A stretch of 64,000 bases of DNA from Martinezella multihospitum (GTDB lineage Bacteria; Pseudomonadota; Alphaproteobacteria; Rhizobiales; Rhizobiaceae). How positions within the stretch are numbered: position 1 is the stretch's first letter; every line of letters begins with the position of its first letter. Both the position numbers and the translations under genes were made by a program. The notes under the pieces were generated by a model, which was not told the origin of the DNA, did no database searches, and saw only the letters and a list, made by a program, of their open reading frames with translations. The stretch is taken from the NCBI RefSeq assembly GCF_900094585.1, contig NZ_FMAG01000004.1, positions 806,001 to 870,000 of the forward strand, written 5' to 3'. Of the stretch, positions 41,977-50,141 are shown in pieces.

Positions 41977-43161
41977 TCAGATCGTGGCGTAGAAGAGATT
42001 GGCGTTCTTCGATTTGGCCTGCCGCGACATCCGCCGGGCCATATAGGCGACCAACGCGACGGGATAGTTTTCTCCAAGGCTGATGCGGCAGCTGCGCTTC
42101 AGGATATCGAGTGTCTGCGCGCAAAGTTCCGGCGTGTATTCGATCTTCCGATCGGTCCAGTGGAAGGGGTTCATCGCCGGATGGCCGGTGCGTTGCTGCA
42201 AAACAGGTTGCCAGTTGGTATAGACATGGCGGCTGGAATCGAAGAGCCGATAGACACCGCGCTTGTTTTCCTCGGCAAATCTCTTGGCCTCGTCCGACGT
42301 CTCGAAGATGACGTGGAGGCCTGCCGCATTGCCGATATCGTTGTGAGGCCCCACCATGATCTGCGCGCTCTTGGCGAAGATTTCGCTCATCACATCGTAG
42401 CGCTCACGCATGCGGGCAATCATCGGATCAAGCTTTTTCAACTGCACGTTCAGCATGGCGCCTTGAATCTGGCTCGCCTTGAAATTCACCCCCAGCATGG
42501 GTGGCTCGTTGGCGTTGTCGAGATGGCCGCGAAACATGGAGCCGATGTCGTGATACATCCGGGCACGCGCAAACAGCCGTGCGTCGTTGGTGACAACGGC
42601 CCCGCCCTCCCCGCAATTGATATTCTTGAACTGATTGAAGCTGAAAGCCCCGAAATCACCGATCGTCCCGACCCGCTTGGTCTTGTAGTGCAATCCGACA
42701 GCCTGGCAGGCATCCTCGATGACCACGAGGTTGTTCTCGCGGGCAATGCGCATGATGCTGTCCATATCGCACACCATGTTCGACATATGGACTGGGATAA
42801 TTGCCCTCGTCTGCGGCGTGATCTTACGCAGGATGTCCTGCGGATCCATGGTGAGCGTGTGGTCGATATCGACCAGGACCGGCACCGCGCCGGCGGCCAG
42901 CGGAGCAGCAGCGGTCGCGATCCAGGTATAGGCCGGCACGAGCACTTCATCTCCGGGGCCGACGCCGGCGGCAACCAGCGCCGAGATCAGGGCGCCCGTC
43001 CCGCTGCTCGTGGCCAACGTGTGGCGCACACCGAACTTGGTGGAAAAATCGGCTTCGAAGCGCCCGAGCGGGCCGCCAGTCTCGTCGCTGTAGCGTGCCA
43101 ATTTGCCCGAGGCAAATACCGGCGCGAGCGCCAACCACTCCCGTAACCCCACCTTGGCCAT
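41977..43161 (-). CDS. DegT/DnrJ/EryC1/StrS-family PLP aminotransferase
   Basis: 394 residues. SSGTGAL near residue 52 binds the cofactor phosphate, VIEDACQAVG holds the pyridine-contacting Asp, and FSFNQFKNINCGEGG carries the Schiff-base Lys. These enzymes aminate keto-sugars or keto-cyclitols. No nucleotide-sugar dehydratase is near, but the divergent neighbour is a GMC oxidoreductase that could supply the ketone. The GGGAGCG site fixes the start at 43161; the longer frame to 43188 is less likely. Operon with the PPTase. It could modify the glycan or the peptide-polyketide. Confidence 0.9.
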   Translation of the reverse strand: MAKVGLREWLALAPVFASGKLARYSDETGGPLGRFEADFSTKFGVRHTLATSSGTGALISALVAAGVGPGDEVLVPAYTWIATAAAPLAAGAVPVLVDIDHTLTMDPQDILRKITPQTRAIIPVHMSNMVCDMDSIMRIARENNLVVIEDACQAVGLHYKTKRVGTIGDFGAFSFNQFKNINCGEGGAVVTNDARLFARARMYHDIGSMFRGHLDNANEPPMLGVNFKASQIQGAMLNVQLKKLDPMIARMRERYDVMSEIFAKSAQIMVGPHNDIGNAAGLHVIFETSDEAKRFAEENKRGVYRLFDSSRHVYTNWQPVLQQRTGHPAMNPFHWTDRKIEYTPELCAQTLDILKRSCRISLGENYPVALVAYMARRMSRQAKSKNANLFYATI

Positions 43162-43373
43162 GATTTTCGCTCCCAGGAAACTCGGCATTTGCTGATGAGC
43201 CTAGCCTGTGATTGCCGCATTTTCAGCATGGACTTCCGACTGAACGGAGCGCCGGAACCGATCAGATCACCTATCCGAAATCGGTAGATATCGCACGCAC
43301 CTATGCCAATCGAACAGTTATCCGCACGCTCGCGATGCTGGTAAAAAATGGGAAAACGGGCGGGAAAACGATC

Positions 43374-45092
43374 ATGATAACCAGTGACTTGAGATCTATG
43401 CCGGAAGGGATTGAAATACATGCCGATATTGCGATTATCGGTGGGGGGCCGGCGGGAATTGCGATCGCCCGCGAGTTTGCCGATACCCGCATTCGTGTCC
43501 TTGTCATCGAGAGCGGCGGCCAGGATTACGAGGCGGAAATCCAGGCGCTGAATTCCGTCGAAAACATTGGTGAGCCATTCGTTTCGGCGAATGCCGTGCC
43601 TGAAGGGCGGGGCTATACTGGCAGGCTGGCATGGCTGAACGATGTTCCCGCATTCGAGCTGCGAAATCGCATGCTCGGCGGCAGCAGCCATACCTGGATC
43701 GGCAAATGCGCCGCCTTCGATGACATCGATTTCCTGAACCGGCCTTGGCTGCCGCTTTCTGGCTGGCCGATCGATCGCGAGCAACTGCTGCCTGCTCTCG
43801 ATCGTGCCGGCAAACTGCTCAACCTCGGGCCTAATCTTTACGATGAACGCCTCTTCGCGCTGCTCCATTCACGCCCGGAGGATCTCGGTCTGGACAAGCA
43901 GCTTCTCAGGCCCTTCTTCTGGCAATTCAGCCATATGCGCCATCCGCGTGCCGAGCCGACACGCTTTGCCCGACTTGCAGGCGATATCACGGCCGCGAAC
44001 ATAAGCCTTCTGACACATGCCACGGTGACCGAGATCAATGTCGACAGCCAAGGCCGTAGGGTGACCTCCCTCAATCTGCGGAACGCCATCGGCCGGAGCG
44101 CAACTGTCCGTGCAAACACGATCGTTCTTTGCGGCGGGGGCGTCGAGAATGCACGCCTGCTGCTTGCATCCAATTCCCTGCTGCCGGCGGGCATAGGCAA
44201 CAGGCATGGCGTTGTCGGCCGCTATCTCTGCGACCATCCCCGCACATCGCTCTGCCGCTTCGCAGGGCGCGACATCGACGCGATCGCACGGCATTTCAAT
44301 TTCTATGGCCTCAGCCATGGTGGACGCACGCATTTCTATCTCAGGGGCCTGTCTTTGAGCCCTGGAATTCAGGCACACGAAGGTCTTACCAACTGCGCCG
44401 CCTATCCTGTGCAGCTCCATGCTCGGGATGATCCCTGGGCGGCGCTGAAGCGCTTGACGAAGGGTGCAGGCAGGACCGTCATCGGAGACCTTGCAACAGT
44501 CGCGAGATCGGCTGACATGATCACCTCCGGGCTCTACGAACGTCTCGTGCGCAAGCGCGGCCTGCCGCACCGCTCGACGGAATTGCGCTTCGACGTCATG
44601 GTCGAGCAACAGCTCAATCCTGAAAGCCGTGTCACACTCGCGCAGCAGCGTGATCGCTTCGGTCAGCCATTGCCACGGGTCAACTGGAAGATCGGTCAGT
44701 GCGAAATAGCCAGTGTCAAACGGCTTGCAGAATTGATCTCGAACGAATTCGTTCGCGTTGGCTTACCGAAACCAACGCTGCCGGATTGGATCACGGCAAG
44801 GGAGAACGCCCTGCCCGTCTTCATGGATATGGCGCACCCTTCCTGCACCACCCGCATGGGGACTGACCCACGAACGAGCGTCGTCGATGCCGACGCCATG
44901 GTACACGGCATCGATGGCTTGTTTGTTGCCGGCAGCTCGGTATTCCCGACGCCGGGCCACGCCAATCCGACGCTGATGCTACTCGCCTTGTCTATCCGCC
45001 TTGCCGATCACCTCAAGCAACGGCACGCGGCCACGCAATTGCACAGAGCGTATCATCGGAGCGAAGCGGACCTATCGCTCCATCATGGCTAG
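43374..45092 (+). CDS. GMC-family FAD oxidoreductase
   Basis: 572 residues. The N-terminal Rossmann motif GGGPAG is followed by VIESGG; NRMLGGSSHTWIGKC is the GMC signature with the FAD-linked region. The C-terminal substrate/catalytic block reads AHPSCTTRMGTDP, then GLFVAGSSVFPTPGHANPT with the active-site His. GMC enzymes oxidise alcohols to carbonyls, often sugars or polyols. The start at 43374 is set just ahead of the FAD motif; an in-frame start at 43212 would add an unsupported 54 residues. It is divergent to the DegT gene, suggesting an oxidise-then-aminate pair. Confidence 0.88.
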   Translation: MITSDLRSMPEGIEIHADIAIIGGGPAGIAIAREFADTRIRVLVIESGGQDYEAEIQALNSVENIGEPFVSANAVPEGRGYTGRLAWLNDVPAFELRNRMLGGSSHTWIGKCAAFDDIDFLNRPWLPLSGWPIDREQLLPALDRAGKLLNLGPNLYDERLFALLHSRPEDLGLDKQLLRPFFWQFSHMRHPRAEPTRFARLAGDITAANISLLTHATVTEINVDSQGRRVTSLNLRNAIGRSATVRANTIVLCGGGVENARLLLASNSLLPAGIGNRHGVVGRYLCDHPRTSLCRFAGRDIDAIARHFNFYGLSHGGRTHFYLRGLSLSPGIQAHEGLTNCAAYPVQLHARDDPWAALKRLTKGAGRTVIGDLATVARSADMITSGLYERLVRKRGLPHRSTELRFDVMVEQQLNPESRVTLAQQRDRFGQPLPRVNWKIGQCEIASVKRLAELISNEFVRVGLPKPTLPDWITARENALPVFMDMAHPSCTTRMGTDPRTSVVDADAMVHGIDGLFVAGSSVFPTPGHANPTLMLLALSIRLADHLKQRHAATQLHRAYHRSEADLSLHHG

Positions 45093-45130
45093 AACCTTCT
45101 GCTCGAATCGCGAAAATGCACCGGCCTTTT

Positions 45131-45181
45131 TGCGTAATTCCCGGCGGAAAACCGCTATGCACTTTTCCCGGAATTGTCCTA
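45131..45181. repeat. Dispersed palindromic repeat, copy B
   Basis: TGCGTAATTCC-CGGCGGAAAA ... CACTTTTCC-CGGAATTGTCCTAG, the same layout as copy A at 39551 with a few substitutions. It sits between the convergent GMC and methyltransferase genes and touches the latter's stop codon. Confidence 0.65.
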
Positions 45182-46015
45182 GCCCAGCCGAAAATAGAAA
45201 CCGGCGCTCTCGCTACGGCCGAGTTCCGGGTGCGTGTCTATGGCGTGTGACAGGGAGGGAATGGACCAGCGGTCGACCTGCTTGTAGCCGAGCCTTGCGA
45301 TATCGTCGATGAAGTCCGCCTCGTTGCGCATGTGATAGGGGACATAGGACCTGCCGATGCGCTCGAGCGTGACGATGGTACTGCCCTTGCGCAGCGCAAC
45401 CTTGTTAAGGATCAGGTGCTGCGGCCGCGAGGGCATTTGCGATAGCAATCCGGACAGCGGCATATCGAGATATTGCATCAGCCCCGATCCAAGCAACAAT
45501 GGCATCTCGCCGGCATCTGCGATCCGATCGACAAAGGACAGGCTCGTCAGGCCTTCCTTTTCGGCAAGGCTCTGCCCGGCGCGGACGATGGCCGGCAGAT
45601 CGTAGACGACCCAGCGAAAAGCGCCGTCGAGCGGCAGCAGAGGACGGAAGGCGCGATATTTCGTGCCCATGTGCCCACCAGCATCGACGAGGCCATCGAT
45701 CTCGTGCAGCAAATTGCGGACCCAGAACAGCACCGGATAGTCCCAGGGCGTCACCTCACACATTTTGGCGAAGGCGACGGTTGCGATCTCATCGTGATCA
45801 TAGCCGGCCATGGTCTGCCTTCGGGCGGCAGCCATGGCAGCCTGATAGGTGTCATAGGCGCCCGTAAACCGCCGTGGAAAGGGCAAGAGATAGTTCAGCC
45901 GTCCTCTGGCAAGGCGCAGTGGCGAAAGCCCTTGAGCGGCCGTCTGTGCGGCGCTCTTCAAGGCCGAGCGCGCATGCGCCGACCATGACAAATTGGATTG
46001 CAACAAAGCCCTCAT
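45179..46015 (-). CDS. TIGR04325-family putative methyltransferase
   Basis: 278 residues. The pattern FTGAYDTYQAA..., GYDHDEIA near residue 75, and a Rossmann-like core (IDGLVDAGGHMGTKY, then WVVYDLPAIV) match a group annotated as TIGR04325/LIC12133 methyltransferases, usually encoded in O-antigen or EPS clusters. A SAM-binding glycine loop is plausible at DAGGHMG. It probably O-methylates a sugar of the repeat unit. Last gene of the leftward EPS operon, 39 nt after the flippase. Confidence 0.75.
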   Translation of the reverse strand: MRALLQSNLSWSAHARSALKSAAQTAAQGLSPLRLARGRLNYLLPFPRRFTGAYDTYQAAMAAARRQTMAGYDHDEIATVAFAKMCEVTPWDYPVLFWVRNLLHEIDGLVDAGGHMGTKYRAFRPLLPLDGAFRWVVYDLPAIVRAGQSLAEKEGLTSLSFVDRIADAGEMPLLLGSGLMQYLDMPLSGLLSQMPSRPQHLILNKVALRKGSTIVTLERIGRSYVPYHMRNEADFIDDIARLGYKQVDRWSIPSLSHAIDTHPELGRSESAGFYFRLG

Positions 46016-46054
46016 CCTGCATCCCCCTATCTCTATCTATCCTGTCGTCGCCGA

Positions 46055-47572
46055 TCATCGCCTGCCCGAGAGAATCGAAACCGCGCCTCCACTCATCTTC
46101 TCCAGAGCCAGAAGTGTGCAGATATAGATTGCGCCGCCCGAGACCACCTGCAGCAACACGGTCAGCACGCGCTGCATGCTGAGCGATCCGGCGAAATAGC
46201 CGAGCCCGTAAACCGCTGACGCCATCAACACGACGGCAACGGCAAGATAACCACTCTTGCGCAGCACACGCCCCCACCGAAGGCCGCCATAATTCTTTTG
46301 CAAATGCATCGATGTGAAGAAGGAGATCAGCGACGCCAAACACTGTCCCCAGGCAGCCGCGACCACGCCGAAGGGCGCCAGAAGCAGGATCAGGGAGACG
46401 GAGACCACTGCATTCAATAGCAGAGTCGGAGGCATGCGCCTGATATTGCCCGACAGGGATAGAAGAGCTTCCGTAACGTAGCCCGGCATCAACAGGATCT
46501 GTTTCATCGACAGGATCGCGACCAGAATCGCCGCTGGCGCCCATTTTTCGCCGAGTACGATATCGATCAAATCGGACGATATCAGCGAAAGGCCGAGATA
46601 GATCGGCGTCGAAATTGCCATGAGAACCGTCATGAAGACGGTTGCGGAGGGGCCGGCGTCGCGAACCTGCCTTCCGTCCACCCCGATCACGATCGCAGCC
46701 CGGCGAAACAACGTCCAGGCCAACATTCGCGCCGGTTCGCCGATGAGTTCGGAAAATGCTGCGACGACGCGTTCCGCGACGCGATAATAGCCCGCCTCCG
46801 CAAGGCCCAGAAAGCTGCCGATCGCGAGCGTTCCGGAATAGGAGCGGAGAAAGAGGATCAGCCGGTTCGACAGGATATGGCTCGAAAATTCGAGAATCTC
46901 GCGTGCGAAAGGCCAGGTGAGATACAACTTGGGACGCCAGGCGAGCACGGCTACCGAGCCGGCAAGACAGACCAGTTGCGAAACGAGCCGGCCGGCCGCG
47001 AGCGAAAACACGTTCCAGCCAAGCCAAAGCCCCAGCATCGCAACACAGAGCCCGGCAATTTCGCTCGCTATCCGAATAGCGGCTTGTTTGCGCAGCAGGC
47101 CGCGCGCGACCAACAACCCATCGTAAACGGCGTAAAGAGACGATGGCAAAAACCAGCAGCTGAAAAGAACGAGGAGAAGCGCTTCATGCGGCCTGCCGAA
47201 AACGAGCCAGGCAATGGCGGCACCCAGCAGCCCGACGATCGTGACCAGCACGCCGGCGACGATCGAAATCGTGCCGATCTGATCGAGCTCCCGATCCGTG
47301 CACTCGGCCTTCATGACGAACTCGCCCCATCCCCCTTCCGAGATCACGACAAGCATGACGACGATGGCGGAACTGAACGCGTAGAGACCGAATTCGGCCG
47401 ATTCCAACACGCGGGCGGCGACGAGGAATATGAGAAGCTGGACGACCTGAGATACGACTTTCGAAACAAGCGTCGAGGCTCCGTCGCCGATGATCGCAGG
47501 CATGCGGGCGCGTAGCCAGTGACGCAGGCTCGCCCAGACAGTGCGCTTGGGGCGAAGCGGAAAGCTATCCAT
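46055..47572 (-). CDS. Wzx-type oligosaccharide flippase
   Basis: 505 residues with about 12-14 hydrophobic helices. The N-terminal segment with GDGASTLVSKVVSQVVQLLIFLVAARVL is the polysaccharide-synthase (MATE/MOP) family opening. Such flippases move undecaprenyl-linked repeat units across the inner membrane. ATG 47572 is used; an upstream in-frame ATG near 47620 would add about 16 residues. It works with the Wzy-like polymerase at 24305 and the ExoP-like protein at 50142. Same strand as, and downstream of, the ExoY-like gene. Confidence 0.87.
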   Translation of the reverse strand: MDSFPLRPKRTVWASLRHWLRARMPAIIGDGASTLVSKVVSQVVQLLIFLVAARVLESAEFGLYAFSSAIVVMLVVISEGGWGEFVMKAECTDRELDQIGTISIVAGVLVTIVGLLGAAIAWLVFGRPHEALLLVLFSCWFLPSSLYAVYDGLLVARGLLRKQAAIRIASEIAGLCVAMLGLWLGWNVFSLAAGRLVSQLVCLAGSVAVLAWRPKLYLTWPFAREILEFSSHILSNRLILFLRSYSGTLAIGSFLGLAEAGYYRVAERVVAAFSELIGEPARMLAWTLFRRAAIVIGVDGRQVRDAGPSATVFMTVLMAISTPIYLGLSLISSDLIDIVLGEKWAPAAILVAILSMKQILLMPGYVTEALLSLSGNIRRMPPTLLLNAVVSVSLILLLAPFGVVAAAWGQCLASLISFFTSMHLQKNYGGLRWGRVLRKSGYLAVAVVLMASAVYGLGYFAGSLSMQRVLTVLLQVVSGGAIYICTLLALEKMSGGAVSILSGRR

Positions 47573-47856
47573 CAGCGCACCGTCGCGGTAAGTAAACACG
47601 AGCAAAGCCGGCCTTCGCATCGCCCGGTTGAGAAATTTCGTTGAAAAATAACATGATAATCCACAGTTGTTTCCAGCCTTGCACCAGATAAAGTCTATAG
47701 CGTTCCCATTCAGGACATGATTCCGTGTAATGAAACGCTGCCTGCAAGCGGGGTGTGCCGGAATTGTTCGATTTTGTTTCAGAGAAGTTATTACCCTGAA
47801 CGTCAGGGTCCGATCGAAATTCTCGGCAATAGAAGGGGGGCTTGCCGGCAATTGTC

Positions 47857-48015
47857 ATGAAACACCACGCAGAGCCGCTTATGAAAGACGAAAACCATGA
47901 TCGCCTCGCCTCGGAACAGCCAGGTGGATTGCGCCAGAAACTTTTGCTTCGTTGGATTCTGGTAATCTTCTGTCTTGTCGTCTGGATTGCCGTAGTCGCT
48001 TTTTTCATTTGGTGA
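47857..48015 (+). CDS. 52-residue single-pass membrane peptide
   Basis: A rightward frame whose N-terminal ~29 residues are polar and whose C-terminal ~23 residues form one hydrophobic helix (LRWILVIFCLVVWIAVVAFF), ending two residues later. It overlaps the 3' end of the oppositely oriented ExoY-like gene by 11 nt. A G-rich run lies about 15 nt before the ATG; a second ATG at 47881 is possible. The strong hydrophobic helix ending right at the stop is unlikely for a random frame, but the assignment is tentative. Confidence 0.4.
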   Translation: MKHHAEPLMKDENHDRLASEQPGGLRQKLLLRWILVIFCLVVWIAVVAFFIW

Positions 48016-48697
48016 GACGTTCTTTTTCGTTGCGTGCGAGCAGCACGACGCCAACCGTTTTTACGAGAATTGCAAAGTCGGTGCGCAATGAGCGGCTGTG
48101 GAAGTAATCCAGATCGAACTGGATACGCTCCTCGTAAGTGGTATCGGCATGGCGGTTGACCTGCCAGAGACCCGTGATCCCCGGCCGCAGCCCCAGATAG
48201 CAATAGAGATTGGCTCCATAGCGATCGAGCTCGGCGGCGACGACGGGTCGGGGTCCGACCAGGCTCATGTCACCGCGCTGAACGTTCACCAATTGTGGTA
48301 GCTCGTCGGCGCTGCTCATGCGCAGATATTTCCCGAGCCAGTGGACGCGCGGGTCGTTCGTCAGCTTCTGCGTCGATAGCCATTCCTGCCTTCGCGTCTC
48401 GTCACGCGAAAGCAGCTCCGCCAGCTGCCGATCGGCATCCTTGCGCATGGTGCGGAATTTCAGGCAGTCGAACGGGCGTCCGTCGCGGCCGACGCGCGTA
48501 TGGCGATAGATGATGGGCCGGCCGTCGACCAAGAGCAATGCAATCGCGATGACAAGCAGCGCCGGCGCCAGAAACAACAGCCCGAGCCCAGAAAGAACAA
48601 GGTCGACAAGACGCTTGGCTCGTCCGAGCCGCTCCGTCCGCTTCGCCTCGCGGCGAGATCGCTCTCGATGGGCAATGCTGTCAAAAGTCGATAACAT
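48005..48697 (-). CDS. ExoY-like undecaprenyl-phosphate sugar phosphotransferase
   Basis: 230 residues: one membrane helix (~30-55), then the bacterial sugar transferase domain with KFRTMRKDAD, LRMSSADELPQLVNV, GDMSLVGPRPV and LRPGITGLWQV, all core motifs of the WcaJ/ExoY family. Being short, it is the ExoY/PssA type without the extra N-terminal membrane bundle. It starts repeat-unit synthesis by placing a sugar-1-phosphate on the lipid carrier at the inner membrane. It lies in the leftward EPS operon 132 nt after the GT4 gene. Confidence 0.9.
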   Translation of the reverse strand: MLSTFDSIAHRERSRREAKRTERLGRAKRLVDLVLSGLGLLFLAPALLVIAIALLLVDGRPIIYRHTRVGRDGRPFDCLKFRTMRKDADRQLAELLSRDETRRQEWLSTQKLTNDPRVHWLGKYLRMSSADELPQLVNVQRGDMSLVGPRPVVAAELDRYGANLYCYLGLRPGITGLWQVNRHADTTYEERIQFDLDYFHSRSLRTDFAILVKTVGVVLLARNEKERLTK

Positions 48698-48829
48698 CTT
48701 CCGGATCCCTCACCACTATCATGCTCCCTTCAAAGGCTGCCAGCTGCCCCAATCCTTGACAATTGACCCTGCGGACATTGGGTTAGTCCCATTGGCGTAG
48801 GACGCCGGGCACAGAGCTACCCACAAGCC

Positions 48830-50137
48830 TCAGCCCGCCTCATCGATCAGCCGATGGGCGGCTGAAAAGTCGTCATCCAAGGTCGACGGAAAGTTCATCC
48901 TGGCGGCGTTTGCACGATCGAGAACGCGATCGTACAGGGCGAGCAATGCGTCGCGCCATGAGACCGGTGTGTGCGCCAGCTCGCCTGATCGGCGGAGGCA
49001 ATTCACACTCATGAGGCGAAGCAACATGTCATCGCTGGCAAGCCGGCGTATTCCGCTTGCGAGCGTTTCCACCTTGCCGCCCTGAAAGGTCAATCCGCAT
49101 CCGAGCATCGCAAGTTCGTCGCCGAGAAGCGCGGTATCCGGCAAGATCACCGGTATGCCGCTCGTCACGGCCTCTAACGCCGCCAGCCCGAAAGGCTCCG
49201 GCACCCGGGAGGAAACGACGAGCGCGCGCGCATCGCACAGGATATCCCGCATCTCGCCCTTGGACTTCCAGCCATGAATGACGACTTCCGGAAAGTCCCG
49301 TTCCAGGCGAGCGCGACCGGCGCCATCGCCTATAACCTGCAGCTTCTCACCAGCGAGCCGTGCCGCGATCGCGGCATCCTCAAATCCCTTTTCCGGCTCC
49401 AACCGGCCGACAAAGAAAAAGTCACGCTTCTTCCAGGGTTCAGTCGGATGGGCGAGGAAAGGTTCAACCGGATTGCGAATTGTCTCGATGTTGCCCATGT
49501 CGATCTGCCCGCGAGCGAAATACTCGCGCATGCGTTGATGCACGACGATGATATTGGCGGCAAATTGCTGGATGGGATAATAATGCTCCCTCACCATATG
49601 ACGAGCCGATCTCCAGATCTTCTCATGGTAGCCGCGCTTGTCGCAGTTTGTCGCCAGACAGCCGAGCGACATCGGCGTCAGAGGGCAGACCTGGCTCTTG
49701 CGGTAATTGGCAAATCCTCCGTTCGGGCAGGAGAGAAAATAGTCATGAGCGTGCAGGACGACTCGGTCCCGAACCGGCCATAAGGCACGGAAAATCGACG
49801 GCGACAGGATCTTCGACCAGCCATGGACGTGATAGATGGTGCCCTTGGTATCGACACGCGACATGAGGGCATTCAGGCCATCATAGGCCTGACGGTTGTA
49901 AAGGCCGCTGGCAAGTGCGCTGAGACGCGGCTGCAGCATCAGCGGCTGCGCTGCCAGATTGACGGTGTCGGATGCCGGCCGTTCGGAGCCGGCGATATCG
50001 CCGGCGAAGTAGGTCACGGCAACCCCGGCTTCCTGCAGCAAAGCGGCAGAGAGTATCGCCAGATTCGACGCTCCGCCTATCTTGGCGGAGCGGTCGTTGA
50101 TGACGACAACACGATCGAGGCCGGATGAGCGCACCAC
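48830..50137 (-). CDS. Glycosyltransferase family 4
   Basis: 435 residues from a GTG at 50137. GT-B fold: the N-terminal domain begins VVVINDRSAKIGGASN (glycine-rich acceptor loop), HVHGWSK and LHAHDYFLSCPNG follow, and the C-terminal nucleotide-sugar half has FFFVGRLEPEKGFEDA and the retaining EPFGLAALEAVTSGIPVI motif (E-x7-E). It adds a sugar to the lipid-linked repeat unit in the cytoplasm. The start falls 4 nt after the stop of the ExoP-GT2 gene, so expression is coupled. The ATG-started longer frame would overlap that gene. Confidence 0.85.
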   Translation of the reverse strand: MVRSSGLDRVVVINDRSAKIGGASNLAILSAALLQEAGVAVTYFAGDIAGSERPASDTVNLAAQPLMLQPRLSALASGLYNRQAYDGLNALMSRVDTKGTIYHVHGWSKILSPSIFRALWPVRDRVVLHAHDYFLSCPNGGFANYRKSQVCPLTPMSLGCLATNCDKRGYHEKIWRSARHMVREHYYPIQQFAANIIVVHQRMREYFARGQIDMGNIETIRNPVEPFLAHPTEPWKKRDFFFVGRLEPEKGFEDAAIAARLAGEKLQVIGDGAGRARLERDFPEVVIHGWKSKGEMRDILCDARALVVSSRVPEPFGLAALEAVTSGIPVILPDTALLGDELAMLGCGLTFQGGKVETLASGIRRLASDDMLLRLMSVNCLRRSGELAHTPVSWRDALLALYDRVLDRANAARMNFPSTLDDDFSAAHRLIDEAG

Positions 50138-50141
50138 CAGA

